The notes under the pieces are model-generated. The model searched no databases and was not told where the DNA came from. It worked only from the letters and a program-made list of their open reading frames with translations. From Candidatus Melainabacteria bacterium (GTDB taxonomy: Bacteria; Cyanobacteriota; Vampirovibrionia; LMEP-6097): 5,752 bases of DNA. The stretch lies in NCBI GenBank assembly GCA_028817775.1, contig JAPPOW010000199.1:1-5752 (forward strand), given 5' to 3'. Positions 1 to 4,930 of the stretch are shown piece after piece; within the stretch, counting starts at the first letter, position 1; every line of letters starts with the position of its first letter. The translations under genes were made by a program, and so were the position numbers.

Positions 1-375
1 GATATGGATCAGCTTAGTCAAAATACTGCTGAAACAATCAAGTTAAGCGAAAAATTGGTTGAAGAAAAACCAAAGCACCTAAGCTCCTTACTTGGAAAGA
101 CTTTTGCATTTTTAGGAAACAAAGCAAATGCTTTGATCAGAGCTCTAGGAGCGACTTTACCAGCCAGTTCTATCAGAGAGCAAAGAATCAAGTCAACAAT
201 TAATCATATACAATCACCAACCATTGGAAGCAACGCGAGCTTGGCAATTCGCAACAAACTAGCACTCAATACACATATCTCACGTTGGCTTAGCCGGGGC
301 TTAGATGAAAAACAAAGAAAATTGGGTAGAGCTGAACAGGATTTATTGAGAGTTTTTCAAAGATCAATCGCCTAA
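1..375 (+). CDS. Hypothetical protein, possibly 5'-truncated
   Basis: I do not recognise this protein. The frame is open from the first base of the window, so the ATG at position 4 (giving 123 residues) may be the true start or an internal methionine; no ribosome-binding site can be seen because it would lie outside the window. The product is basic and looks largely helical, with alternating Leu/Ala and Lys/Arg/Glu residues. It shows no signal peptide, no clear membrane span and no catalytic motif. The C-terminal third (about residues 88-123) is rich in Arg, Lys and Leu and could form an amphipathic helix. Its stop codon (373-375) overlaps the stop of the convergent minus-strand gene by 4 nt. 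With no family match, coding status rests on the open frame and its fit against the neighbour. Confidence 0.5.
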   Translation, partial: DMDQLSQNTAETIKLSEKLVEEKPKHLSSLLGKTFAFLGNKANALIRALGATLPASSIREQRIKSTINHIQSPTIGSNASLAIRNKLALNTHISRWLSRGLDEKQRKLGRAEQDLLRVFQRSIA

Positions 376-824
376 GAACCTGGATTAGCAGAAAGAATTT
401 GATTTAAAGTATTCTCTGCAGAAATACACGGTTTGATTAGATCCCTAGGTGCATGGCGAATTTCATGAGCAATCGCCATCAGACTTTCAATCAAATCATG
501 CTTCACCCGTCTACCAAAATTAACTAGAGCATCAGCTAGTCTCTGCCTAGCAAGCCTAAAGCTCTTGACGCTAAAATCCCCTTTTTTGATAAAGCCTTGT
601 AATTCATCACTAGGAGCCTCCACCTTAGCAAGTAAACCTGCCGCATAAACAATTGAATCTTCCCTCAGTTGCTCTCTTTTACTAACAGAACTCTCACAAA
701 TTGGCTCCTCTCGCCTCACTCTTCTAGTGGAACGCCCTTCATAGCTTCTTGAATTAGACGGAGGTCTTCTATTATGTGGTTTGACACGTCTATGCTTGTG
801 GAGTGTGGTTGGAAAATTGGTCAT
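372..824 (-). CDS. Hypothetical basic protein, 150 residues, downstream of secY
   Basis: I do not recognise the family. The ATG (822-824) lies 47 bp after the secY stop and the TAG (372-374) overlaps the stop of the plus-strand neighbour. The first 45 or so residues are very rich in Arg, Pro, Asn and Ser and look disordered, perhaps nucleic-acid binding. From about residue 55 to 145 the sequence looks helical, with mixed Ala/Leu and charged residues (for example FSVKSFRLARQRLADALVNF). No signal peptide or membrane helix is visible. In many bacteria adk, map or infA follow secY, and this is none of them. A good -35/-10 pair and a palindrome lie just upstream, and there is no Shine-Dalgarno sequence before the ATG, so it may be transcribed on its own rather than as the tail of the secY message. 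Confidence 0.6.
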   Translation of the reverse strand: MTNFPTTLHKHRRVKPHNRRPPSNSRSYEGRSTRRVRREEPICESSVSKREQLREDSIVYAAGLLAKVEAPSDELQGFIKKGDFSVKSFRLARQRLADALVNFGRRVKHDLIESLMAIAHEIRHAPRDLIKPCISAENTLNQILSANPGS

Positions 825-865
825 ATCGGGACCTAATAATATCCCGGTATTATTAGACCTGTCAA
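825..865 (-). promoter_or_regulatory. Sigma70-type promoter for the 150-residue gene, very short leader
   Basis: On the minus strand a perfect -35 TTGACA (860-865) is followed after 18 bp by TATTAT (836-841), a 5/6 match to the -10 consensus. Only 11 bases separate the -10 from the ATG at 824, so a start site 6-8 nt downstream would leave a leader of just a few nucleotides. No Shine-Dalgarno sequence is present. Hexamer match and spacing are read from the sequence; activity is inferred. Confidence 0.55.
833..856. promoter_or_regulatory. 24-bp palindrome overlapping the -10 element (possible operator)
   Basis: CTAATAATA (833-841) and TATTATTAG (848-856) are perfectly complementary over 9 bp, separated by TCCCGG. 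The palindrome covers the -10 hexamer and most of the spacer of the promoter of the 150-residue gene, a typical position for a repressor site. It could instead act as RNA structure if the secY transcript reads through: minus-strand CGGGA in the loop is complementary to TCCCG just before the ATG, giving an alternative hairpin. It has no T-tract, so it is a poor intrinsic terminator for secY. Confidence 0.45.
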
Positions 866-871
866 GTTAAA

Positions 872-2263
872 TTAACGTCTCAACAAAGATTTAGCCTGAT
901 ACCTGTGCGAGTGCACATAAGCCAGAATTTGATTGCGGCTATCAATTGCCACACCAACCAAAATGATAAGTGAAGTAGAGCCTAGACCACCAAGAGTTGT
1001 CACCTGGCACCACTGCTCAGCGTGGATTGGTAATACTGCTATCAAACCAATTGCCATTGCACCGATGAAAACGATACGTGACAGGATTTTTTCTAAGAAA
1101 TCAGTTGTAGCTTTACCTGGCTTAACACCTTCAATGGCGCTGCCACCTTTCTTAAGATTGTCTGCCATCTCACGTGGGTTGGTAACGATAGTAGCGTAGA
1201 AAAAAGTAAAGGCTACGATAAGTACAAAGTAAGCAATTGAATGTTCAACTTTAGTATAGGAGAACATATACTCTAATCGCATTGACAGCCAAGTGCCCAA
1301 ATCACCGATTGGAGTTTCACCTAGTGCCCCAAGTACTGGCATTGATGAGAACCAATCTCTAAGCATCATTGAAACCGAACGATCTTGAATCCCTGCAAAG
1401 GTCAACAATTGCATCGGCATAAACAAAACTGCAGAAGCAAAAATGATCGGCAATACACCAGCTGGATTAATTTTCAATGGTAAGTAATGTGCTTTGGTCT
1501 GCGCGCCAACACGTTTGGCGCCAACTATTAGCAAGTTACGTGAAGCTTCTTGGATATAAATGATAACTAAAGTAAGTGCCAGGAAAACTCCAACTAAAGT
1601 AATCACACCCCACTGCGGGCTAGAACCTACACGCACTGCGTTATAAGTATCAGTAATCATGATTGGCAATTTTGAAGCGATACCGATAAAGATCAATAAG
1701 CTGGCACCATTACCAATACCTCTCTCTGTAATAATTTCACCAAGCCACATTACTAATACTGCAGAAGTTGCCAAGATAAAAATGGTATTGAGATAGAAAA
1801 TCATGCTTGAGCTGGTGGCAATCCCAGCGACATCCAAAAATCTAGCAAGTGCAAAAGCTTGAATACCAGCAAGCAGGATCGTTGAGTAACGAGTAATTCG
1901 TTGGTAAGCTTTGCGCCCTTCTTCACCTTGATTACGTTGCATGTCCTTAAGTGGTGGAATCACTTCAACCAAAAGCTGCATAATGATGCTTGCAGTAATA
2001 TAAGGACCAATACCAAGAGCAAAAATTGACAGTGCGCTCAGTGCACCACCAGCAAACATATCTACCAAGCCAAGTAAGCCAGAACTCAAAGTTGGATTAG
2101 CCTTGAGCGCTTCGTGGTTCACTCCAGATAGAGGAATGTGAACTCCAAGACGATAAATTGCAAGCATTCCAACTGTGAATAAAATCTTTTCTAGCAGCCC
2201 AGAAGCTGAGAAAATATCCTTAAAACTTAGGCTATGACTACTTGTTTGTTCTTGTTTTGACAT
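872..2263 (-). CDS. secY: Preprotein translocase subunit SecY
   Basis: SecY forms the ten-helix protein-conducting channel of the SecYEG translocon in the inner membrane; with SecA or the ribosome it exports and inserts proteins. At 463 residues it is of slightly above usual length and appears intact. Family signatures are in order: first membrane helix near 27-45, plug and second-helix segment ending in LGIGPYITASIIMQLL (83-98), the first cytoplasmic loop with RNQGEEGRKAYQRITRY (110-126), LGEIITERGIGNG (174-186), the VGAKRVGAQ...LPLKINPAGVLPIIFAS block (247-277), the C5 loop TNPREMADNLKKGG (361-374) and the last helix LGGLGSTSLIILVGVAID (424-441). The gene is normally directly after rplO in the spc operon; here two unrelated genes and a palindromic repeat pair intervene, and it has its own extended -10 promoter 12 nt before the ATG. 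Only a weak GGAT precedes the ATG. Confidence 0.98.
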   Translation of the reverse strand: MSKQEQTSSHSLSFKDIFSASGLLEKILFTVGMLAIYRLGVHIPLSGVNHEALKANPTLSSGLLGLVDMFAGGALSALSIFALGIGPYITASIIMQLLVEVIPPLKDMQRNQGEEGRKAYQRITRYSTILLAGIQAFALARFLDVAGIATSSSMIFYLNTIFILATSAVLVMWLGEIITERGIGNGASLLIFIGIASKLPIMITDTYNAVRVGSSPQWGVITLVGVFLALTLVIIYIQEASRNLLIVGAKRVGAQTKAHYLPLKINPAGVLPIIFASAVLFMPMQLLTFAGIQDRSVSMMLRDWFSSMPVLGALGETPIGDLGTWLSMRLEYMFSYTKVEHSIAYFVLIVAFTFFYATIVTNPREMADNLKKGGSAIEGVKPGKATTDFLEKILSRIVFIGAMAIGLIAVLPIHAEQWCQVTTLGGLGSTSLIILVGVAIDSRNQILAYVHSHRYQAKSLLRR

Positions 2264-2275
2264 GATATCCAGCTA

Positions 2276-2284
2276 ATTATAACA
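2276..2284 (-). promoter_or_regulatory. Extended -10 promoter of secY
   Basis: Read on the minus strand the sequence is TGTTATAAT: a perfect TATAAT (2276-2281) with the upstream TG of an extended -10 (2283-2284). No convincing -35 is present at 16-18 bp spacing, which extended -10 promoters can tolerate. The hexamer ends 12 bases before the secY ATG, so the leader would be very short. Together with the repeat pair upstream, this suggests secY is transcribed independently of the genes before it. Confidence 0.5.
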
Positions 2285-2314
2285 TTGAATATTGCTTATT
2301 ATTTTCTTCATATT

Positions 2315-2407
2315 CCCGGTCATTGCAAGGCAAAGCCGAAGCAATCTGATGCATAGGTTTCGCTATATTCAATGCATTGGATTGCTTCGCGATGCTCGCA
2401 ATGACGG
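2315..2407. repeat. Inverted pair of family-B palindromic repeats between the FIST gene and secY
   Basis: Two imperfect copies of the same element face each other. The plus-strand copy begins CCGGTCATTGCAAGG and runs to GAAGCAATCTGATGCAT (2316-2354). The other, read on the minus strand, is CCGTCATTGCGAGCATCG then GAAGCAATCCAATGCAT (2371-2407). Between them ATAG/CTAT (2353-2356 and 2363-2366) closes a small loop, so the whole can fold into one long hairpin. It ends one base short of the stop codon of the FIST gene. It could stop or stabilise the FIST transcript, but no U-tract follows in either direction, so a standard intrinsic terminator is not supported. A third copy lies inside rpsE. Confidence 0.85.
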
Positions 2408-2408
2408 T

Positions 2409-3560
2409 TTAGCCTGCGCCTTCTGATATTGCTGTGATCGTCATGGTTTGATTATGTAATTCGAATTCTCTGCCATCTCTAAACGGCGCAATCTCACCAT
2501 ATGAGTAGAAACCAGTCAAAGTCGTTTCGTCCCCAAAGACTGTATTGATAGCCTCAATCTCCTTAGAACAATCCTGTAACATAGCCCCACGGCGACCAAA
2601 GCAACTTATTAAAATTGCCAGTTCCGGATAACTTGAGTTCTTGAGAATATCCTGTGCCGCTTTACGCGCCGAATCAACCAGTAGCTCGGTATCTGTCTTC
2701 ATCAAGCGTGCAGTACAGCCCACTGGCACATCACCAGCAAAAACCAAACTACCAGCCTCACGATTAATATTGATAATGGTTCGTGTAATCCAATCTGTAC
2801 CGTCTTTTTTCTTTAAACTGATTGGATATTGAATACTTGATGCAGGCACATCTTTAAACGAGTCCCCTAAATATCTTTCATAGAGGGGGAGTGCCGACTC
2901 ACCATCAAGTTCGTATAAAGTATTTCCATCTGATTTAGTTACTTGCTTCTCTGCTCCAAACTCTTCCCATCCTGCTCTACTGGCAGTCATAACCCGAAGA
3001 GCACGCCCATATAAACCAATGACCACTACTGTATTTTTACAAGCCATAACATTGGCTATAACTGGGGCTTCCTTGAAGCGATAGTAATCACCAGAAAGTC
3101 CTCCACTAATACCAACGTGGTCAGGAAGCACTTCACGAAAGCCTTTGACCAAAACACTGCCATTGATTTCTATGCCATCTGAAAGAACAAATACATGAAC
3201 TAAATCATCTTGAGGCAAAGATTCAACGAGTTCTTTGGCAACTGCTCTAAGGTTGGCATGTGGGTATTGATCTAAGAATATTGCCTTGCTTGCAATTGAA
3301 GAACGTTCAAAATAGACGGCAGTGATAGTAATTGAATCATTTAGTAGTTCTGTTCCACAAATTTCACCGGCAGTAGCGCAACCAACAAATTCAGCAATCG
3401 GAAATTCCTCTCGTAGATCTTTGTAGAGATTTGGATTTTTGAGCAATTCAGTTGCCCCAAAAATAAGGACTAGTTGCGCCCGATGTTTAAGATCACCAAG
3501 CAAGTCTCTTACTGTTTGCCAGTTGTCTACAGCTGTCCATCTGCGTTGCAATATCTTCAT
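2409..3560 (-). CDS. FIST domain protein (stand-alone FIST_N plus FIST_C sensor)
   Basis: FIST domains are predicted small-ligand sensors, usually fused to or encoded near signalling proteins; the ligand is unknown here. The 383 residues cover both halves: FIST_N from about residue 25 to 225, with VGCATAGEICG (59-69), a SDGIEINGS segment near 127-135 and VGISGGLSGD (149-158); then FIST_C from about 226 to 375, with FAGDVPVGCTARLMKTD (264-280), ILISCFGRRGAML (316-328), LTGFYSYGEIAPF (338-350) and the typical FELHNQTMTITAI (356-368). There is no signal peptide, membrane helix, GGDEF, kinase or chemoreceptor domain, so it is probably cytoplasmic and must work through a separate partner. It follows the 108-residue orphan by 36 bp and sits between rplO and secY, an unusual place for such a gene. 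The ATG (3558-3560) lacks a Shine-Dalgarno site; a promoter-like sequence lies just upstream. Confidence 0.9.
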   Translation of the reverse strand: MKILQRRWTAVDNWQTVRDLLGDLKHRAQLVLIFGATELLKNPNLYKDLREEFPIAEFVGCATAGEICGTELLNDSITITAVYFERSSIASKAIFLDQYPHANLRAVAKELVESLPQDDLVHVFVLSDGIEINGSVLVKGFREVLPDHVGISGGLSGDYYRFKEAPVIANVMACKNTVVVIGLYGRALRVMTASRAGWEEFGAEKQVTKSDGNTLYELDGESALPLYERYLGDSFKDVPASSIQYPISLKKKDGTDWITRTIININREAGSLVFAGDVPVGCTARLMKTDTELLVDSARKAAQDILKNSSYPELAILISCFGRRGAMLQDCSKEIEAINTVFGDETTLTGFYSYGEIAPFRDGREFELHNQTMTITAISEGAG

Positions 3561-3571
3561 ACGCGTCTAAT

Positions 3572-3600
3572 ATTTTATAGGCGATTTTGAGAATCTTCAA
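3572..3600 (-). promoter_or_regulatory. Possible internal promoter for the FIST gene
   Basis: On the minus strand TTGAAG (3595-3600, 4/6 to -35) is followed after 17 bp by TAAAAT (3572-3577, 5/6 to -10). The -10 ends 11 bases before the FIST ATG, and no Shine-Dalgarno site lies between. The -35 overlaps the stop codon of the preceding gene. AT-rich sequence produces such matches by chance, so confidence is moderate; the spacing repeats that seen before secY and the 150-residue gene. Confidence 0.4.
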
Positions 3601-3923
3601 ACGATTTCTAAGCAAAATTCGTGGTCTAGTGGCTGTGAAGGATAATCCATCTCATCACCAACAAAAGTGAAAATCAAACTTTGAGGACCAGTTAGTTCGT
3701 GCTCAGCAACAGTCTCACGGATACTGATAGCCAAATCATCCAAGGAACTGATCAAACCTTCTTCTGAAACAGTATCAAAAACTATATTCTGGTCATAACC
3801 AGCAAAGTTAATATGGTAGTCTTGACGAGCAAGAACCGCATCAAAACAAGTATCAAGCTCACCCAGGTCGAGCTCATAATCGCCCAGCTTATCAATATCA
3901 AGTTTGATGATTTCTTTTAACAT
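3597..3923 (-). CDS. Acidic hypothetical protein, 108 residues, paired with the FIST gene
   Basis: I do not recognise this family. It is small and strongly acidic, with Asp/Glu spread along its length (LDIDKLGDYELDLGELD near the start) and few Lys/Arg. It has no signal peptide, membrane helix or metal-binding cluster. Short alternating hydrophobic stretches (YHINFAGYDQNIVF near 36-49 and QSLIFTFVGDEMDY near 81-94) suggest a compact beta-containing fold. The ATG at 3921-3923 is preceded by purine-rich AGGAAAAGAGCAGAGAG, whose AGGA lies 13 nt away, farther than is ideal. It is the first gene after a strong promoter and is followed at 36 bp by the FIST gene, so co-transcription and a functional link with the sensor are plausible but inferred from position only. 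Confidence 0.7.
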   Translation of the reverse strand: MLKEIIKLDIDKLGDYELDLGELDTCFDAVLARQDYHINFAGYDQNIVFDTVSEEGLISSLDDLAISIRETVAEHELTGPQSLIFTFVGDEMDYPSQPLDHEFCLEIV

Positions 3924-3986
3924 CTCTCTGCTCTTTTCCTAAGACTTCAAGGAATCTAAAAAGTTCCTAAAGCCATCCGAGAAACA
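3924..3986 (-). promoter_or_regulatory. Leader of the 108-residue gene with alternative hairpins and a tiny ORF
   Basis: Transcription from the promoter at 3993-4021 would give a leader of about 60 nt. On the minus strand AGGAA (3964-3968) can pair with TTCCT (3950-3954), or that same TTCCT can pair with AGGAA (3936-3940), the Shine-Dalgarno-like sequence of the gene. The two 5-bp hairpins exclude each other. A further CATCC/GGATG hairpin lies at the 5' end. A seven-codon frame including stop (ATG at 3974-3976, TAG at 3956-3958, peptide MALGTF) covers the first AGGAA, but has no ribosome-binding site. The stems are short, so regulation is a hypothesis. Confidence 0.3.
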
Positions 3987-3992
3987 AGGATG

Positions 3993-4021
3993 ATTATAAA
4001 ACAAAATGAAAGATTTGTAAA
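3993..4021 (-). promoter_or_regulatory. Strong sigma70-type promoter of the orphan/FIST cassette
   Basis: On the minus strand TTTACA (4016-4021, 5/6 to TTGACA) is followed after exactly 17 bp of AT-rich spacer by a perfect TATAAT (3993-3998). This is the best promoter match in the window. It lies 8 bp beyond the palindromic repeat pair after rplO and directs transcription into the 108-residue and FIST genes. The expected start is near 3986. Confidence 0.7.
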
Positions 4022-4028
4022 GCCCTAT

Positions 4029-4082
4029 TGTCATCCTGAGGAGTCACGTCGTAGCAGAGCGAAGACGGACGACGTCAGGACC
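4029..4082 (+). repeat. Family-A palindromic repeat, long variant
   Basis: On the plus strand it begins TGTCATCCTGAG and ends ACGACGTCAGGACC. The outer stem TCCTGA/TCAGGA matches the other family-A copies. Here the inner stem is CGTCGT/ACGACG, offset by a left-hand bulge (GGAGTCA), around a larger loop. It is inverted relative to the copy at 4109-4141, with a 26-bp spacer between them. Confidence 0.85.
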
Positions 4083-4108
4083 TCCCTAACTTTGCGCAAT
4101 AGCAATGG

Positions 4109-4141
4109 GATCCTGACGCTCCTTCGGAGCTCAGGATGACA
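4109..4141 (-). repeat. Family-A palindromic repeat just after rplO
   Basis: On the minus strand, starting three bases after the rplO TAA, TGTCATCCTGA is followed by GCTCC-GAA-GGAGC, a bulged G and TCAGGATC. This gives an 11-bp stem with one bulge and a GAA triloop. It is a strong hairpin at the end of the ribosomal-protein genes but no U-tract follows, so it is better described as a REP-like hairpin (3'-end protection, pausing or partial termination) than as a proven intrinsic terminator. Confidence 0.85.
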
Positions 4142-4144
4142 AGT

Positions 4145-4618
4145 TTACTCTTCACTTTCGCTTACAACTAGGGCTTTACCCCCAGCTTTTTCGATAGCTT
4201 CTTTAGCAGCAGCGGAGAATCTTTCAGCTCTAACTGTTACAGCTGCCTTGAGTTCGCCAGTTCCAAGTACCTTGATACCCCATTTTTCAATGGTTTTGAA
4301 TTTACCGTTCTCAACAAGGCTTACCACGTCGATATCAGTGATGCCACCGTCAGCCAAGATTTGAAGATCAGCAAGAGTTAGCTCACTGAATTCCTTGCGG
4401 TTAACTCTAGTGTTAACTTGTCGCTTAGGTAACCTTCTGTAAAGTGGAGTCTGACCACCTTCTCTCCATGGTTGACGAGAGTAACCAGAGCGGCACTTTT
4501 GACCACGGTGACCGCGACCACAAGTCTTGCCGGCGCCTGAAGGAATACCTCTACCTACTCTAAGTTTTCTGCGAGTAGAGCCTTTTGCTGCTTTTAAATT
4601 TTTAAGTGTTTCTGCCAT
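4145..4618 (-). CDS. rplO: 50S ribosomal protein L15
   Basis: L15 is a late-assembly protein of the large subunit that binds 23S rRNA. The 157-residue product is of normal to slightly long size. The basic, glycine-rich N-terminal arm that threads into rRNA is intact (VGRGIPSGAGKTCGRGHRGQ, 21-40), followed by GGQTPLYRRLPKR (54-66) and the globular C-terminal half with GIKVLGTGELKAAVTVRAERFS (signature region, 114-135) and an acidic tail (SESEE). The ATG (4616-4618) is set by a good Shine-Dalgarno AGAGGA (4626-4631) 7 nt away. The gene follows rpmD after 56 bp, most of it a palindromic repeat, where many bacteria have only a few bases. Downstream a repeat pair and a new promoter separate it from the genes before secY. 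Confidence 0.98.
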   Translation of the reverse strand: MAETLKNLKAAKGSTRRKLRVGRGIPSGAGKTCGRGHRGQKCRSGYSRQPWREGGQTPLYRRLPKRQVNTRVNRKEFSELTLADLQILADGGITDIDVVSLVENGKFKTIEKWGIKVLGTGELKAAVTVRAERFSAAAKEAIEKAGGKALVVSESEE

Positions 4619-4633
4619 GATATTTTCCTCTGA

Positions 4634-4668
4634 GATCCTGACGTCGCCTTCGGCTCCTCAGGATGACA
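4634..4668 (-). repeat. Family-A palindromic repeat between rpmD and rplO
   Basis: Minus-strand TGTCATCCTGAG...CGTCAGGATC with tip GCC-GAA-GGC. An A-G/G-A tandem mismatch lies between the tip and the outer stem. It begins 6 bases after the rpmD stop and ends 2 bases before the rplO Shine-Dalgarno site, so it makes up most of the 56-bp gap while leaving the translation signals untouched. Confidence 0.85.
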
Positions 4669-4674
4669 CCATCT

Positions 4675-4869
4675 TTAGTTCTCCTTCACCTCAACAAGGT
4701 GTGAAACTTTGTTGATCATACCAAGAATAGTAGGACCATCATCGTGCTGCACCGTTTGCTTTGATTTGCGCAAACCAAGTGATTCTAGTACTTTACGCTG
4801 GTGCTTAGAAGCCTTGACGTAGCCTCTAACCAATTTGATCGATAATTTTTTCTTTGTTGCTTCTGCCAT
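4675..4869 (-). CDS. rpmD: 50S ribosomal protein L30
   Basis: L30 is a small peripheral protein of the large ribosomal subunit. The 64-residue product has the usual length and conserved core: KLSIKLVRGYVKASKHQRKVL (8-28), LGLRKSKQTVQHDDGPTILGMINKV (31-55) and the end HLVEVKE. The start ATG (4867-4869) is supported by GAGGA (4878-4882) 8 nt upstream. Its place between rpsE and rplO is the standard spc-operon order. Palindromic repeats fill the gaps on both sides, but the coding sequence itself looks ordinary. Confidence 0.98.
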   Translation of the reverse strand: MAEATKKKLSIKLVRGYVKASKHQRKVLESLGLRKSKQTVQHDDGPTILGMINKVSHLVEVKEN

Positions 4870-4898
4870 TTTATTTGTCCTCAGTTTTTCATCGGGAG

Positions 4899-4928
4899 GT
4901 CCTGACGCCCGCTGGGCTCAGGATGACA
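4899..4928 (-). repeat. Family-A palindromic repeat between rpsE and rpmD
   Basis: Minus-strand TGTCATCCTGA, then GCCC-AGC-GGGC, a bulged G, and TCAGGAC. The stem is 10 bp with the same single bulged G as the copy after rplO but a different tip sequence. It starts two bases after the rpsE stop codon and ends 16 bases before the rpmD Shine-Dalgarno site. Confidence 0.85.
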
Positions 4929-4930
4929 TC

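Noticed and set aside
933..1199. Plus-strand open frame of 88 codons within secY
   Set aside because: It is antisense to an intact, highly conserved secY and has no recognisable product; the open frame reflects codon bias on the other strand.
2315..2407. Standard intrinsic terminator after the FIST gene
   Set aside because: The hairpin is long, but neither side is followed by a run of U in the transcript, so it is recorded as a repeat; termination remains only possible.
4029..4141. Full insertion sequence or transposon next to rplO
   Set aside because: No transposase frame and no target-site duplication are evident; only short palindromic units are present.
4527..4715. Plus-strand open frame across the start of rplO and the adjoining gap
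   Set aside because: It is antisense to rplO, crosses a repeat element, and has no plausible start signals or recognisable protein features.
4029..4928. CRISPR array or tandem repeat array
   Set aside because: The copies are palindromic, unequally spaced, separated by genes and vary in their middle; there are no regular spacers.
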